Shown: positions 8,000 through 16,994, counted from the first letter of the stretch. The stretch: 64,000 nt of DNA from Streptomyces sp. A3M-1-3 (GCF_024213665.1 NZ_JANAVP010000008.1:124001-188000); one strand, 5' to 3'. Numbers and translations: made by a program. Notes: generated from the letters alone by a model not told the origin.

Positions 8000-8442
8000 G
8001 CTGACGCCATTTCAGGCGGGCAAGCCCCCTGGTGCGCCGCCCCCTGCCGCAGTGCGTCGAGCAGTACCTCCACCGACGGCCGGCGGGGCGCGGGCAGGAT
8101 CCGGTACCAGTCTGCGGCGTCCACCAGCCGCGCCCGGTCCCTGGCCAGCGGGCGTCCGGGTAGTCCAGGCCGAGCGCCAGGTCCACGCGCCCGGCCCGGA
8201 CCTCCGCACAGGCCTGGTCCGCGTCCACCTCCCGGCTCACCACCCGTACGCCCGGATGGTGCTCGGCGGAGCAGCCGCAGGGCGGGCGGCAGGAACGCGG
8301 CGGCCGCCGTGCCGAACACCCCGAGTCTCAGCCGGGCCGAGATCTCCGTGCGCGTCCGTTCGAGCGCGGCGGCGGCCGCGGTCATCGTGCCGCAGCGGGA
8401 CAGTTCGACCAGTGCGCGCAGTGGCGCGCCCCCGAGTGCCAT
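8000..8442 (-). pseudogene. LysR-family regulator remnant
   Basis: Pieces of one LysR gene lie in two reading frames. From 8442 the frame reads LRALVELSRCGTMTAAAAAL, the start of a LysR helix-turn-helix, but then jumps straight to LRLGVFGTAAAAFLPPALR. The second helix and the linker are deleted. Near 8240 the match shifts to the frame with VDADQACAEVRAGRVDLALG, the LysR effector domain, and near 8150 it returns to the first frame (RPSVEVLLDALRQGA). An internal deletion and at least two frameshifts make it non-functional. It lies divergently 73 bases from the FAD oxidase gene, where an activator of that operon would be expected. Confidence 0.7.
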
Positions 8443-8515
8443 GCAACAGATCTGAAAGCTCGAAAGCCGGAAGTGCCAGTGGACGCCACCAGTCGCCGCG
8501 CGCCACCATTTCCCC

Positions 8516-9679
8516 ATGGCTTCCGTTTCCCTCCCGGAACACGCCGGTGTCGTGATCATCGGCGGTGGCGTCATCGGGGCGAGCATCGCGTTCCACCTGG
8601 CCGAGGCGGGAGTCCGGGACGTGCTGGTGCTGGAGCGCGACGAGCCCGCGTCCGGCTCGTCGGGCAAACCGATCGGCGGCGTCCGCGCCCAGTTCTCCGA
8701 CCCGCTCAACATCGGGCTCGGGCAGCGCAGTCTGGCGGCCTGGCGGGAGTTCGGCGCCCGCCCCGGCGCCGAGATCGGGCTGCGGAGCGTCGGCTATCTC
8801 TTCCTGCTCGGCGACGAGGACGACGTGGCGATCTTCCGGCAGGGCGTCGAGGTGCAGAACGAACTCGGCGTACCGAGCCGGATCATCACCCCGCGCGAGG
8901 CCCACGCCCTGTGCCCGTACCTCGATCCAGGGACGATCGCGGCCGCCGCGTACTCCCCAGCCGACGGGTACGCGCTGCCGGGCGCGGCGGTCACCGGCTA
9001 TCTGCGGGCGGCGCGGCGCCACGGCGCCATCGTCCGTACGCGCTGCGCGGTGACTGCGATCGACACGGACGGCGGGACGGTGCATGCCGTCCGCACCAGC
9101 GACGGCGCCGTCCGCACCCGGGCGGTGATCTGCGCGGCGGGCGCCTGGTCGGGGGCGGTCGGCGCGATGGCCGGGGTGGAGCTGCCGGTCACTCCGCTGC
9201 GCCGGCAGATCGCGCTGACCGGGCCGCTGACCCCGGCGCCGCCGCGTATCCCCTTCACCCTCGACTTCGACTCCACGTTGTACTTCCACAACGACACCGC
9301 GGACGGGCTGGTCCTCGGCCTGTCGGATCCGGGCCAGGAGCCGGGATTCGACCGGGAGTTCACCCGGGAGTGGCTGCGGCCCTTCCGGGAGGCCGCGGCG
9401 CGGCGCGTGCCCGCGCTCGCGGACCTGGACGTGGCCGGCGGCTGGGCCGGGCTGTACGAGATGACGCCCGACCGCAACGCGCTGATCGGTGACGCACCCG
9501 AGGTCAGCAGGTTTCTGTACGCGACGGGGTTCTCCGGCCACGGATTTCTGCAGGCCCCCGCGGTCGGCGAGGTCGTGCGCGACCTGTTTCTGGGCAGGAC
9601 ACCGTTCATCGACGTCGGCCCGCTGGCCGCCACCCGCTTCGACGGCCGCGCCGTGCGGCCCGAGGCCCACATCATCTGA
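8516..9679 (+). CDS. FAD-dependent amine oxidase of the DAO family (candidate L-pipecolate oxidase)
   Basis: A 387-residue flavoprotein. Residues 11-40 hold the Rossmann FAD motif GGGVIGASIAFHLAEAG; the C-terminal part has the DAO closing region GLYEMTPDRNALIG and TGFSGHGFLQAPAVGE, where the flavin is bound. DAO-family enzymes oxidise secondary amino acids such as sarcosine, proline or pipecolate. The next two genes encode HglS and an ALDH7-type dehydrogenase, so oxidation of L-pipecolate to piperideine-6-carboxylate is the best fit. No clear ribosome binding site precedes ATG 8516, so the start or a leaderless mRNA is uncertain. Substrate assignment is inference from context. Confidence 0.75.
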   Translation: MASVSLPEHAGVVIIGGGVIGASIAFHLAEAGVRDVLVLERDEPASGSSGKPIGGVRAQFSDPLNIGLGQRSLAAWREFGARPGAEIGLRSVGYLFLLGDEDDVAIFRQGVEVQNELGVPSRIITPREAHALCPYLDPGTIAAAAYSPADGYALPGAAVTGYLRAARRHGAIVRTRCAVTAIDTDGGTVHAVRTSDGAVRTRAVICAAGAWSGAVGAMAGVELPVTPLRRQIALTGPLTPAPPRIPFTLDFDSTLYFHNDTADGLVLGLSDPGQEPGFDREFTREWLRPFREAAARRVPALADLDVAGGWAGLYEMTPDRNALIGDAPEVSRFLYATGFSGHGFLQAPAVGEVVRDLFLGRTPFIDVGPLAATRFDGRAVRPEAHII

Positions 9680-9718
9680 CCGCCAGGACCGCAATCAGGA
9701 CTGCATATGGAGGCTCGT

Positions 9719-11059
9719 GTGATCCCCACCTGGCAGTTGCGCGCCGCGTTCGCCCGTCGCCTGTCCGACATGTACGGGACCGAGGTACCGGCGTACACCA
9801 CGCTGCTCGAGGTGGCCGGCGAGGTCAACGACGACGTGCTGAAGCGCGGCGGCGACGCCGAGCGTCTCGGCAGTATCGAGCGGGTCACGGCCGAACGCCA
9901 TGGCGCGATCCGGGTCGGCACACCGGCGGAACTGCGGGCGGCGGCGCAGATCTTCGCCGCCCTGGGCATGCATGCGGTGGGCTTCTACGACCTGCGCGAC
10001 GCCGCCTCCAGCGCGGTCCCGGTGGTGTCCACCGCGTTTCGCCCGATCGAGGCGGAGGAGCTGGACCGCAACCCCTTCCGCGTCTTCACCTCCATGCTCA
10101 CCCCGGCCGACCGCCGCTTCTTCGACGCTTCCCTGCAGAAAAGGCTGGAGGCCTTCCTCGCCCGGCGCACGCTCTTCCCGCCGGAACTGCTCGGTCTGGC
10201 CGTACGCGCCGAAGCGGAGGCAGGACTGTCCGAGGCGGACGCCGAACGGTTCCTGACCCTGGCCGTCGCCGCGTTCGAGCTCTCCCCGGAGCCCGTCGAC
10301 CGTGCCTGGTACGCCGAACTGGAACGCGTCTCCGCCATCGCCGCCGACATCGGCGGCGTGAGCAGCACCCACATCAACCACCTCACTCCCCGCGTACTCG
10401 ACATCGACGAGCTGTACCGGCGGATGGAGGACCGCGGGATCACGATGATCGACCGGATCCAGGGCCCGCCGCGCTGGTCCGGCCCCGATGTCCTGCTGCG
10501 CCAGACCTCCTTCCGGGCGCTCGCCGAGCCCCGCAGGTTCCGCGAGCCGGACGGCAACGTCACCACCGGCTCGCTGCGGGTGCGGTTCGGCGAAGTCGAA
10601 GCCCGCGGGATCGCGCTCACCCTGAGCGGCCGCGCCCTGTACGACGAACTCGTCGGCGAACCCGCCGAGGTGTGGCAGGCCCGCTTCCCTCGTACGGAAC
10701 GCCAACTGGCCGTCGGGGACCAAGCGTTCTTCATGTACGAGCCGGTCCTCGACGGCCCGGGCGAGAGCCTGCGGCCGGCCGACGGCCTCGCCGGCCTCCT
10801 CGACTCGGGCCTGCTCACCGCCACCCCGATCGTCTACGAGGACTTCCTGCCCCGCTCCGCCGCCGGGATCTTCCAGTCGAACCTGAACGACGCGGGCACC
10901 CGGGACACCACCCGGGCGGGGACCCACTACGACGCGCACTGGCTCTCCGAAGCGATCGGGCGGCCCGTGCACGACTCCTTCGACCTCTACGCCGTACAGC
11001 AGAACCGCTCACTCGAACGGGCCCGCCTGGCCCTGGGTATTCCCAAGGAGACGCCGTGA
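9719..11059 (+). CDS. hglS: 2-oxoadipate dioxygenase/decarboxylase (HglS, DUF1338/VOC family)
   Basis: A 446-residue Fe(II) enzyme that converts 2-oxoadipate to D-2-hydroxyglutarate in lysine catabolism. Visible family features: an early ERHGAIRVG with the metal His and the substrate-binding Arg four residues later, a second His in THINHLTPRVLDID, an acidic ligand region near VYEDFLPRSAAGIF, and the closing GTHYDAHWLSEAIGRPVHD. I prefer GTG 9719 because GGAGG sits at 9709-9713, 5 bases upstream; the ATG at 9707 would place that site inside the gene. The stop overlaps the dehydrogenase start by 4 bases. Confidence 0.85.
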   Translation: MIPTWQLRAAFARRLSDMYGTEVPAYTTLLEVAGEVNDDVLKRGGDAERLGSIERVTAERHGAIRVGTPAELRAAAQIFAALGMHAVGFYDLRDAASSAVPVVSTAFRPIEAEELDRNPFRVFTSMLTPADRRFFDASLQKRLEAFLARRTLFPPELLGLAVRAEAEAGLSEADAERFLTLAVAAFELSPEPVDRAWYAELERVSAIAADIGGVSSTHINHLTPRVLDIDELYRRMEDRGITMIDRIQGPPRWSGPDVLLRQTSFRALAEPRRFREPDGNVTTGSLRVRFGEVEARGIALTLSGRALYDELVGEPAEVWQARFPRTERQLAVGDQAFFMYEPVLDGPGESLRPADGLAGLLDSGLLTATPIVYEDFLPRSAAGIFQSNLNDAGTRDTTRAGTHYDAHWLSEAIGRPVHDSFDLYAVQQNRSLERARLALGIPKETP

Positions 11060-12612
11060 CCAGCACCACCAGTGAAATCCCCGACGGCCCTGAACTCCCC
11101 GACACCGGCTCGCTGCGTACTCGGGCGGCCGAGAGCCTGCGCCGTTGCGGTGTCGAGCCCGCATGGGACGGCGGCGAGCTGCTCTCCCGTACGCCGCTGA
11201 CCGGCGGGACGCTGTTCCGTATCCCCGCTGCCTCCGCCGAGGAGACGGACGAGGCCGTCGCCGTCGCGGAGCGGGCGTTCCGGCAGTGGCGGACCGTCCC
11301 CGCGCCGCAGCGCGGCGCCCTCCTCCGGCGGCTCGGCGAGCTGCTGGCCACCCACCAGGAGGACCTTGCCGACCTGGTGACCATCGAGGCGGGCAAGATC
11401 CGCTCCGAGGCGCTGGGCGAAGTGCAGGAGATGATCGACATCTGCGAGTTCGCGGTGGGGCTGTCGCGCCAGTTGTACGGCCGCACCATGGCCTGCGAAC
11501 GCCCCGGCCACCGCCTCTCGGAGAGCTGGCATCCGCTGGGTGTCGTCGGCGTGATCTCCGCCTTCAACTTCCCGGTCGCCGTGTGGTCCTGGAACACCGC
11601 CCTCGCGCTGGTCTGCGGCGACACCGTGGTGTGGAAGCCGTCGGAGCTGACCCCGCTCACCGCGCTGGCCTGCGACGCTCTGCTCGCCCGTGCGGCCGCC
11701 GACGTCGGCGCTCCCGCCGAGGTGCACCGGCTGGTGCTCGGCCACCGCGCGACCGGCGAGCGGCTGGCCGACGACCCGCGGGTCGCCCTGGTGAGCGCCA
11801 CCGGCTCGGTCCGGATGGGCCGCGAGGTCGGCCCGCGGGTGGCGGCCCGCTTCGGCCGCTGTCTGCTGGAGCTGGGCGGCAACAACGCCGCGATCGTCAC
11901 TCCGTCCGCCGATCTCGACCTCGCCGTCCGCGGCATCGTCTTCTCGGCCGCGGGAACGGCGGGCCAGCGCTGCACCTCGCTACGCCGGCTGATCGTCCAC
12001 GAGGATGTCGCGGACCAGCTGGTGGAACGGATCGTCCACGCGTACGGCGGCCTGCCGGTCGGTGACCCCTTCGACGCCGCGACGCTGGTCGGCCCGCTCA
12101 TCTCCACAGCGGCGCAGCAGGGCATGGCCGAGGCGCTCGAAGCGGCCCAGGCCGACGGCGGAAAGCTGCTCGCGGGCGGCGACCGGGTGCTGGCGGAGCA
12201 GGCGCCGGAGGCCGCGTACGCCCGGCCCGCCGTCGTCCGTATGCCCGCCCAGACCGAGATCGTGCGGACGGAGACCTTCGCACCGATCCTCTATGTGCTC
12301 ACCTACCGCACTCTGGAGGAGGCCGTCGCGCTGCAGAACGGGGTCCCGCAGGGTCTGTCGTCCAGCATCTTCACCCGGGACCAGCGGGAGGCGGAGCGGT
12401 TCCTGGCCGCCGACGGCTCGGACTGCGGGATCGCCAACGTCAACATCGGCACGTCGGGGGCAGAGATCGGCGGGGCGTTCGGCGGTGAGAAGGAGACCGG
12501 GGGCGGCCGTGAGTCGGGTTCCGACGCGTGGAAGGCGTATATGCGGCGTGCGACGAACACGGTGAACTACTCGGACGACCTGCCGCTCGCGCAAGGCGTC
12601 AGCTTCCTGTAG
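11056..12612 (+). CDS. ALDH7-type aldehyde dehydrogenase (2-aminoadipate semialdehyde/P6C dehydrogenase)
   Basis: A 518-residue NAD(P)-dependent aldehyde dehydrogenase. It shows FNFPVAVWSWNTALAL and KPSELTPL (cofactor binding), LELGGNNAAIV with the general-base Glu, and the catalytic Cys in AGTAGQRCTSLRRL. The C-terminal SGAEIGGAFGGEKETGGGR segment is typical of the ALDH7/antiquitin group, which oxidises 2-aminoadipate semialdehyde. AAGGAG at 11045-11050 precedes GTG 11056, which overlaps the hglS stop. With the FAD oxidase and HglS it would take pipecolate to 2-hydroxyglutarate except for one aminotransferase step not encoded here. Confidence 0.85.
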   Translation: MTSTTSEIPDGPELPDTGSLRTRAAESLRRCGVEPAWDGGELLSRTPLTGGTLFRIPAASAEETDEAVAVAERAFRQWRTVPAPQRGALLRRLGELLATHQEDLADLVTIEAGKIRSEALGEVQEMIDICEFAVGLSRQLYGRTMACERPGHRLSESWHPLGVVGVISAFNFPVAVWSWNTALALVCGDTVVWKPSELTPLTALACDALLARAAADVGAPAEVHRLVLGHRATGERLADDPRVALVSATGSVRMGREVGPRVAARFGRCLLELGGNNAAIVTPSADLDLAVRGIVFSAAGTAGQRCTSLRRLIVHEDVADQLVERIVHAYGGLPVGDPFDAATLVGPLISTAAQQGMAEALEAAQADGGKLLAGGDRVLAEQAPEAAYARPAVVRMPAQTEIVRTETFAPILYVLTYRTLEEAVALQNGVPQGLSSSIFTRDQREAERFLAADGSDCGIANVNIGTSGAEIGGAFGGEKETGGGRESGSDAWKAYMRRATNTVNYSDDLPLAQGVSFL

Positions 12613-12655
12613 GCGCGGCGGGAAGATCCACGCACCTTCCCCTGTTGGTAGAACC

Positions 12656-13744
12656 GTGAACAACTTCGGGGTACAAGAGGTGGCCGTGGTCGTGATCGGC
12701 GCCGGGCAGGCCGGCCTGGCCGGCGCCTACCATCTGCGCCGCTCGGGTCTCGAACCCGAGCGTGACTTCGTGGTCCTCGACCACGCCCCGCGTCCCGGCC
12801 GCGCCTGGCAGTACCGGTGGCCGTCCCTCACGTACGGCAAGGTCCACGGGATGCACGCCCTGCCCGGTATGCAGCTGACCGGCGCGGACGACTCCCGGCC
12901 CTCCGCCGAGGTCATCGGCGCGTACTTCGACACGTACGAGCGCACCTTCGGGCTGCGCGTACGGCGGCCCGTCGACGTACGCGCCGTACGGGAGGGCGAG
13001 GACGGCCGGCTGCTGGTCGAGACCTCGGCCGGGACCTGGTCGACGCGGGCCCTGATCAACGCCACGGGCACATGGGACCGTCCCTTCTGGCCGCGCTATC
13101 GGGGTCAGAAGCTCTTCCGGGGGCGGCAGTTGCACACCGCGAACTACCCGGGGCCGAAGGAGTTCGCCGGGCAGCGGGTGGTCGTGGTGGGCGGCGGGAC
13201 CTCCGGCGTGCAGCACCTGATGGAGATCGCCGAGGTCGCGGCGGGGACGACCTGGGTGACCCGCCGGCCGCCGGTGTTCCGGGACGGACCGTTCGGGGAG
13301 GACCAGGGACGGGCGGCCGTCGCCCTGGTCGAGGAGCGGGTCCGCCGAGGGCTTCCACCGCAGAGCGTGGTGTCGGTGACCGGCCTGCCGGTCACCGAGG
13401 CGGTCCGCGCGGCCCGGGAGTCGGGCGTCCTGAACCGGCTGCCGATGTTCGACAGGTTCACCCCGGACGGGGTGGCCTGGGACGACGGGCGCGTGGTCGC
13501 GGCCGATGTGATCCTCTGGGCCACCGGATTCCGGGCCGCCATCGACCATCTCGCCCCGCTGAAGCTGCGGGAGCCGGGCGGCGGTATCCGGGTCGACGGG
13601 ACCAGGGCGGTGCGCGACGCGCGGGTCCACCTGGTCGGTTACGGGCCCTCGGCCAGCACCATCGGCGCCAACCGGGCGGGCCGGGCGGCCGTACGCGAGA
13701 TCCGGCAGTTGCTGGAGCGGGAGCCCGCGGTCGCCATGGGCTGA
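12656..13744 (+). CDS. flavin-containing monooxygenase-like NAD(P)/FAD oxidoreductase
   Basis: A 362-residue protein with two dinucleotide-binding motifs: GAGQAGLAG near residue 15 (FAD) and VVGGGTSG near residue 180 (NADPH). Between them lies FRGRQLHTANYPG, close to the class B monooxygenase fingerprint (FxGxxxHxxxYP). This places it with the CzcO/YhiQ-like flavin monooxygenases. Substrate is unknown. It follows the lysine-type operon by 43 bases, so it may be co-transcribed, but no pathway link is evident. GTG 12656 is the likely start; GTG 12680 is possible and would leave the FAD motif close to the N-terminus. Confidence 0.75.
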   Translation: MNNFGVQEVAVVVIGAGQAGLAGAYHLRRSGLEPERDFVVLDHAPRPGRAWQYRWPSLTYGKVHGMHALPGMQLTGADDSRPSAEVIGAYFDTYERTFGLRVRRPVDVRAVREGEDGRLLVETSAGTWSTRALINATGTWDRPFWPRYRGQKLFRGRQLHTANYPGPKEFAGQRVVVVGGGTSGVQHLMEIAEVAAGTTWVTRRPPVFRDGPFGEDQGRAAVALVEERVRRGLPPQSVVSVTGLPVTEAVRAARESGVLNRLPMFDRFTPDGVAWDDGRVVAADVILWATGFRAAIDHLAPLKLREPGGGIRVDGTRAVRDARVHLVGYGPSASTIGANRAGRAAVREIRQLLEREPAVAMG

Positions 13745-13785
13745 CGGGCCGTCATGCTCAGCCGGACGCGGGGGCGGAAGCCGGA

Positions 13786-13818
13786 GCGGATGCAGGGCGG
13801 ATGCAGGGCGGATGCAGG
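13786..13818. repeat. three 11-bp tandem repeats
   Basis: GCGGATGCAGG is repeated exactly three times in a row (13786-13796, 13797-13807, 13808-13818). The array lies downstream of the monooxygenase gene, at the decayed end of the MltG remnant. Confidence 0.7.
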
Positions 13819-13829
13819 GGCGGCCGCTC

Positions 13830-14004
13830 GGGCCGCCGCGCGGTTCGCGTTGAACTCCTCGACGTTGCGCCGGTGCTCCTCGTAGTTCGCGGTGAAACGG
13901 GTATCCCCCGGCTTCACGGGCACGAAGTACAGCCAGTCCCCGGCGGCTGCCGCCTTTGCCGTACCGGGCGAGGCACCGAGCGCCTGGTCGACGGCCGCGT
14001 ACAC
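13830..14004 (-). pseudogene. MltG (endolytic transglycosylase) C-terminal remnant
   Basis: The minus strand encodes YAAVDQALGASPGTAKAAAA, then GDWLYFVPVKPGDTRFTANY and EEHRRNVEEFN. This is the conserved C-terminal end of MltG/YceG-like peptidoglycan transglycosylases. The catalytic core is absent; the sequence upstream (14005-14093) shows no match, and downstream it runs into tandem repeats. It is a dead fragment about 60 residues long, probably left from a partial duplication. Confidence 0.7.
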
Positions 14005-14093
14005 CTGAGCGGCCCGTCATCCCTCGGGGATGAGCAGGCTCCGGGCCCTGCGGCGGGGCGGGCCGTACGGAGTCCATTGACCATGCGGTCACG

Positions 14094-15938
14094 CTAACGC
14101 GACGAATAGGGCAGTTCCGGCAGAGACGCGGCCGGAGTCAGTTCGGCGTCCCTGCGGACCAGCGCGGCGTACCGGCCGTCCCGTTCCAGCAGTTCGTCGT
14201 GGGTGCCGCGTTCGGCGATGCGGCCGGCGTCGAGGACGACGATCTGGTCGGCGTCCCGGACGGTGGAGAGGCGGTGCGCGATGGTGAGGGTGGTGCGGCC
14301 CGCGGAGAGCGCGTCGATGGCCTGCTGTACGGCGTGTTCGGTACGGGTGTCCAGGGCGCTGGTCGCCTCGTCGAGGATGAGGACGGGCGGGTCGCGCAGG
14401 ATGGTGCGGGCGATGGCGAGGCGCTGCTTCTCGCCGCCGGAGAAGCGGTAGCCCCGCTCGCCGACGAGGGTGTCGTACCCGTCGGGCAGGGATGCGATGT
14501 GGTCGTGGATCTGGGCGGCGCGGGCGGCCTCCTCGATCTCCTCGTCCGTGGCGTCCGGCTTGGCGAAACGCAGGTTGTCGGCGACCGAGGCGTGGAAGAG
14601 GTAGGTCTCCTGCGAGACCACGCCGACGGAGCGGGCGAGAGTGTCGAAGTCCAGGTCGCGCACGTCGACACCGTCGAGGGTGACGCGGCCGCCGGTCACG
14701 TCGTACAGCCGGGGCACCAGGTAGCTCAGCGTGCTCTTGCCGGAGCCGGTCGCTCCGACGACGGCCAGGCTGCCGCCGGCCGGGACCGTGAGGTCGATTC
14801 CGTACAGGGTCGTCCCGTGCTTCGGGTCGTAGCCGAAGTCGACGTCCTCGAAGCGCACTTCGCCCTTGGCCTGCTCGATCCGGACCGGGTTCGGGCGCTC
14901 GGTGATGTCCACCGGGAGGTCGAGGTACTCGAAGATCCGCTGGAAGAGGGCGAGCGAGGTCTGGATCTGCACCCCGGTGGAGAGCAGGCTGACCGCGGGC
15001 CGGAAGAGGCCCTGCTGGAGCGAGACGAAGGCGACGAGCGTGCCGATGGAGACGGCGGGGCCGCCCGACTGGAGGGCGAGGCCGGCGGCCCAGTAGATGA
15101 CGGCGGGCATGGCGGCCATGACGATCCCGATGGTCGACATCCGCCACCGTCCGGCCATGCTGGAGCGGACTTCGAGGTCGACTAGGCGCTCGGACTCCTC
15201 GGCGAAGCCCTTGGTGAGCGAGTCGGCGCGGCCCATGGTGCGGCCGAGCAGGATGCCGCTGACGGAGAGCGACTCGGTGACCGTGGCGGCCATCGCGGCC
15301 ATCTGCTTCTGCCGCTGCGTGGTGATCTTCTTGCGTTCCCGGCCGACCCGGCGGCTGATCCAGACGAACACCGGCAGGAGGAGGAGCGAGACGACGGTGA
15401 GGCGCCAGTCGAGGGCGAGCATCGCGACGACGGTGGCGACGACGGCGGTCAGGTTGGAGACGAGAGAGGTCGCGGTGGAGGTGACGGTGGCCTGCATGCC
15501 GCCGATGTCGTTGGCGATGCGGGACTGGACCTCGCCGGTGCGGGTCCTGGTGAAGAACGCGAGCGGCATGCGCTGCAGTTGGGCGTAGACGGCGGTGCGC
15601 AGGTCGTGCATGACGCGCTGGCCGACCGTCGTGGAGATGAAGGTCTGCAGGACGCCGAAAACGCTGGTCACCACGGCGGTCAGGATCATGCCGAGGGCGA
15701 GCAGGCTGAGCAGCCCGGTGCGGCCCTGGGGGATCGCGGTGTCCAGGATCTCGCGGAGCAGGAAGGGCGAGGCGACCGCCACCAGCGAGGAGGCGCCGAC
15801 GAGGAGCCCTACGACTGCCAGGCGGGCGCGGTAGGGGCGGAACAGCCTGAGGATGCGCCGCAGCTGGGCCGGGGGCTCGGGCTGCGCCGGATCGAGACGG
15901 CGGACAGGGGGTGTCCAGCTGGATTCTTCGGGGTGCAT
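14094..15938 (-). CDS. ABC exporter, fused membrane and ATPase domains (homodimer type)
   Basis: A 614-residue protein: six transmembrane helices in roughly residues 25-320 (for example LAVVGLLVGASSLVAVASPF), then an ATPase domain with Walker A GATGSGKST, signature FSGGEKQRLAIAR, Walker B VLILDEATSALD and the switch His in TIAHRLS. All key residues are intact, so it should work as a homodimeric drug or lipid exporter. ATG 15938 has GAAGG 5 bases upstream; ATG 15950 is an alternative. It is divergent from a MarR regulator gene 110 bases away, which most likely represses it. Confidence 0.9.
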   Translation of the reverse strand: MHPEESSWTPPVRRLDPAQPEPPAQLRRILRLFRPYRARLAVVGLLVGASSLVAVASPFLLREILDTAIPQGRTGLLSLLALGMILTAVVTSVFGVLQTFISTTVGQRVMHDLRTAVYAQLQRMPLAFFTRTRTGEVQSRIANDIGGMQATVTSTATSLVSNLTAVVATVVAMLALDWRLTVVSLLLLPVFVWISRRVGRERKKITTQRQKQMAAMAATVTESLSVSGILLGRTMGRADSLTKGFAEESERLVDLEVRSSMAGRWRMSTIGIVMAAMPAVIYWAAGLALQSGGPAVSIGTLVAFVSLQQGLFRPAVSLLSTGVQIQTSLALFQRIFEYLDLPVDITERPNPVRIEQAKGEVRFEDVDFGYDPKHGTTLYGIDLTVPAGGSLAVVGATGSGKSTLSYLVPRLYDVTGGRVTLDGVDVRDLDFDTLARSVGVVSQETYLFHASVADNLRFAKPDATDEEIEEAARAAQIHDHIASLPDGYDTLVGERGYRFSGGEKQRLAIARTILRDPPVLILDEATSALDTRTEHAVQQAIDALSAGRTTLTIAHRLSTVRDADQIVVLDAGRIAERGTHDELLERDGRYAALVRRDAELTPAASLPELPYSSR

Positions 15939-15950
15939 GGGCTCCTTCAT

Positions 15951-16048
15951 CGGGGTGAGACGACCGGCTTTCACCGGTCGGATTTTCTGGAGCTTAGCTC
16001 ACTGTTACCTATACTCACAATGAACGGGGTCCTGATAGTGTTCCCGCT
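15951..16048. promoter_or_regulatory. divergent promoter/operator between ABC exporter and marR genes
   Basis: This short A/T-richer region separates two divergent genes. It contains GAGC-TTA-GCTC (15992-16002) and an imperfect dyad around TGTTACCTATACTCACA, both plausible MarR-dimer sites. The single regulator would control both genes. The operator identity is inferred. Confidence 0.4.
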
Positions 16049-16492
16049 ATGAGCACCGCCTCCGACACCGACGGCATGCTGGCCGAGCAGCTGCTCCGGC
16101 TGACCCGCCGTCTGCACCGCATCCAGAAGCGCCAGCTGGAGCCGATCGGCATCACGCCGGCCCAGTCCCGGCTGCTGCGCACGGTCGCCCACTACGAGCG
16201 GCCGCCGCGAATGGCCGATCTGGCGGAGCGCCTGGAGGTCGTCCCGCGCGCCGTGACCAGTCTGGTCGACGCGCTGGAGGCGAGCGACTGCGTGCGCCGG
16301 GTCCCCGACCCGACCAACCGCAGAGTGATCAGGATCGAGCTCACCGAGACCGGCCTCGCCACCCTCGGCCGGCTGCGCAGCGCGCGCCGGGCAGCGGCGG
16401 AGGACATACTCGCCCCCCTGACCGCCGCTCAGCGCGACGTGCTCGGCGGGCTGCTGTCCACCCTGGTCGACGGGCCGGACCGGCGCTGCTGA
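16049..16492 (+). CDS. MarR-family transcriptional regulator
   Basis: A 147-residue protein with the winged helix-turn-helix of the MarR family: ITPAQSRLLRTVAHY, then PRMADLAERLEVVPRAVTSL (recognition helix) and the wing VRRVPDPTNRRVIRIELTE. Flanking N- and C-terminal helices form the dimer interface. It is divergent from the ABC exporter gene, the usual arrangement for a repressor that is released by the exported compound. The inducer is unknown. Confidence 0.9.
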   Translation: MSTASDTDGMLAEQLLRLTRRLHRIQKRQLEPIGITPAQSRLLRTVAHYERPPRMADLAERLEVVPRAVTSLVDALEASDCVRRVPDPTNRRVIRIELTETGLATLGRLRSARRAAAEDILAPLTAAQRDVLGGLLSTLVDGPDRRC

Positions 16493-16557
16493 GCGGCAGG
16501 CGCCGGACCGGGGATCGGCGGGCTGGGCCGGACCCGGCCGCCCTGCCGCCCGCCTCC

Positions 16558-16587
16558 TTGGACCGCCTTGGACCGCCTTGGACCGCT
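16558..16587. repeat. three 10-bp tandem repeats
   Basis: TTGGACCGCC is repeated in a row, the copies slightly diverging at the last (TTGGACCGCT), between marR and the next gene. A GGGCCGG/CCGGCCC-type hairpin lies just before it (about 16524-16548). Confidence 0.55.
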
Positions 16588-16670
16588 TTGGACAGGCGGA
16601 CCCGGGTCCATGAGCCTACGGTGGTCCGAGAACACCAGCGAGCAGAGCTGTCGGCCTTAAGGAGGCCGTG

Positions 16671-16967
16671 ATGGAGGAGCAATTCGTCTGGATGACGACG
16701 CGCCGCATCGCGCCGGGCGTGTTGGGGGAGTTCGAGCGGGCCTGGCGGCCCGACTCCCCGCCACAGGGCATGAGTCGCGCCTTCGCGTACTGGTCACAGG
16801 ACGGCCAGGAGGTCATCGGGGTTTCGTTCTGGGAATCGCGGGAAGCGTGCGATGCCTGGCGCACCTCCGAGGCGGAGACGCGGCGGCGCGCGGCCATGGC
16901 CCCGTACATCGCCGAGGAACGGGAAGGGTTCTACCTCGGCCGCGAACTCACCCTCCCGGTGCGGTAG
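16671..16967 (+). CDS. small protein of probable ABM/dimeric alpha-beta barrel fold
   Basis: A 98-residue protein with the beta-alpha-beta pattern of antibiotic-biosynthesis-monooxygenase-like domains: FVWMTTRRIAPGVLGEFERA, then EVIGVSFWESREACDAWRTS and a final GFYLGREL strand. Such proteins are small dimers that may bind or oxidise hydrophobic compounds, but many have no known activity. AAGGAGG at 16659-16665 is 5 bases from ATG 16671, which I prefer over the GTG at 16668. It stands alone. Confidence 0.55.
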   Translation: MEEQFVWMTTRRIAPGVLGEFERAWRPDSPPQGMSRAFAYWSQDGQEVIGVSFWESREACDAWRTSEAETRRRAAMAPYIAEEREGFYLGRELTLPVR

Positions 16968-16994
16968 TCCACCCGGCGGGGCAACCGATGCCGG

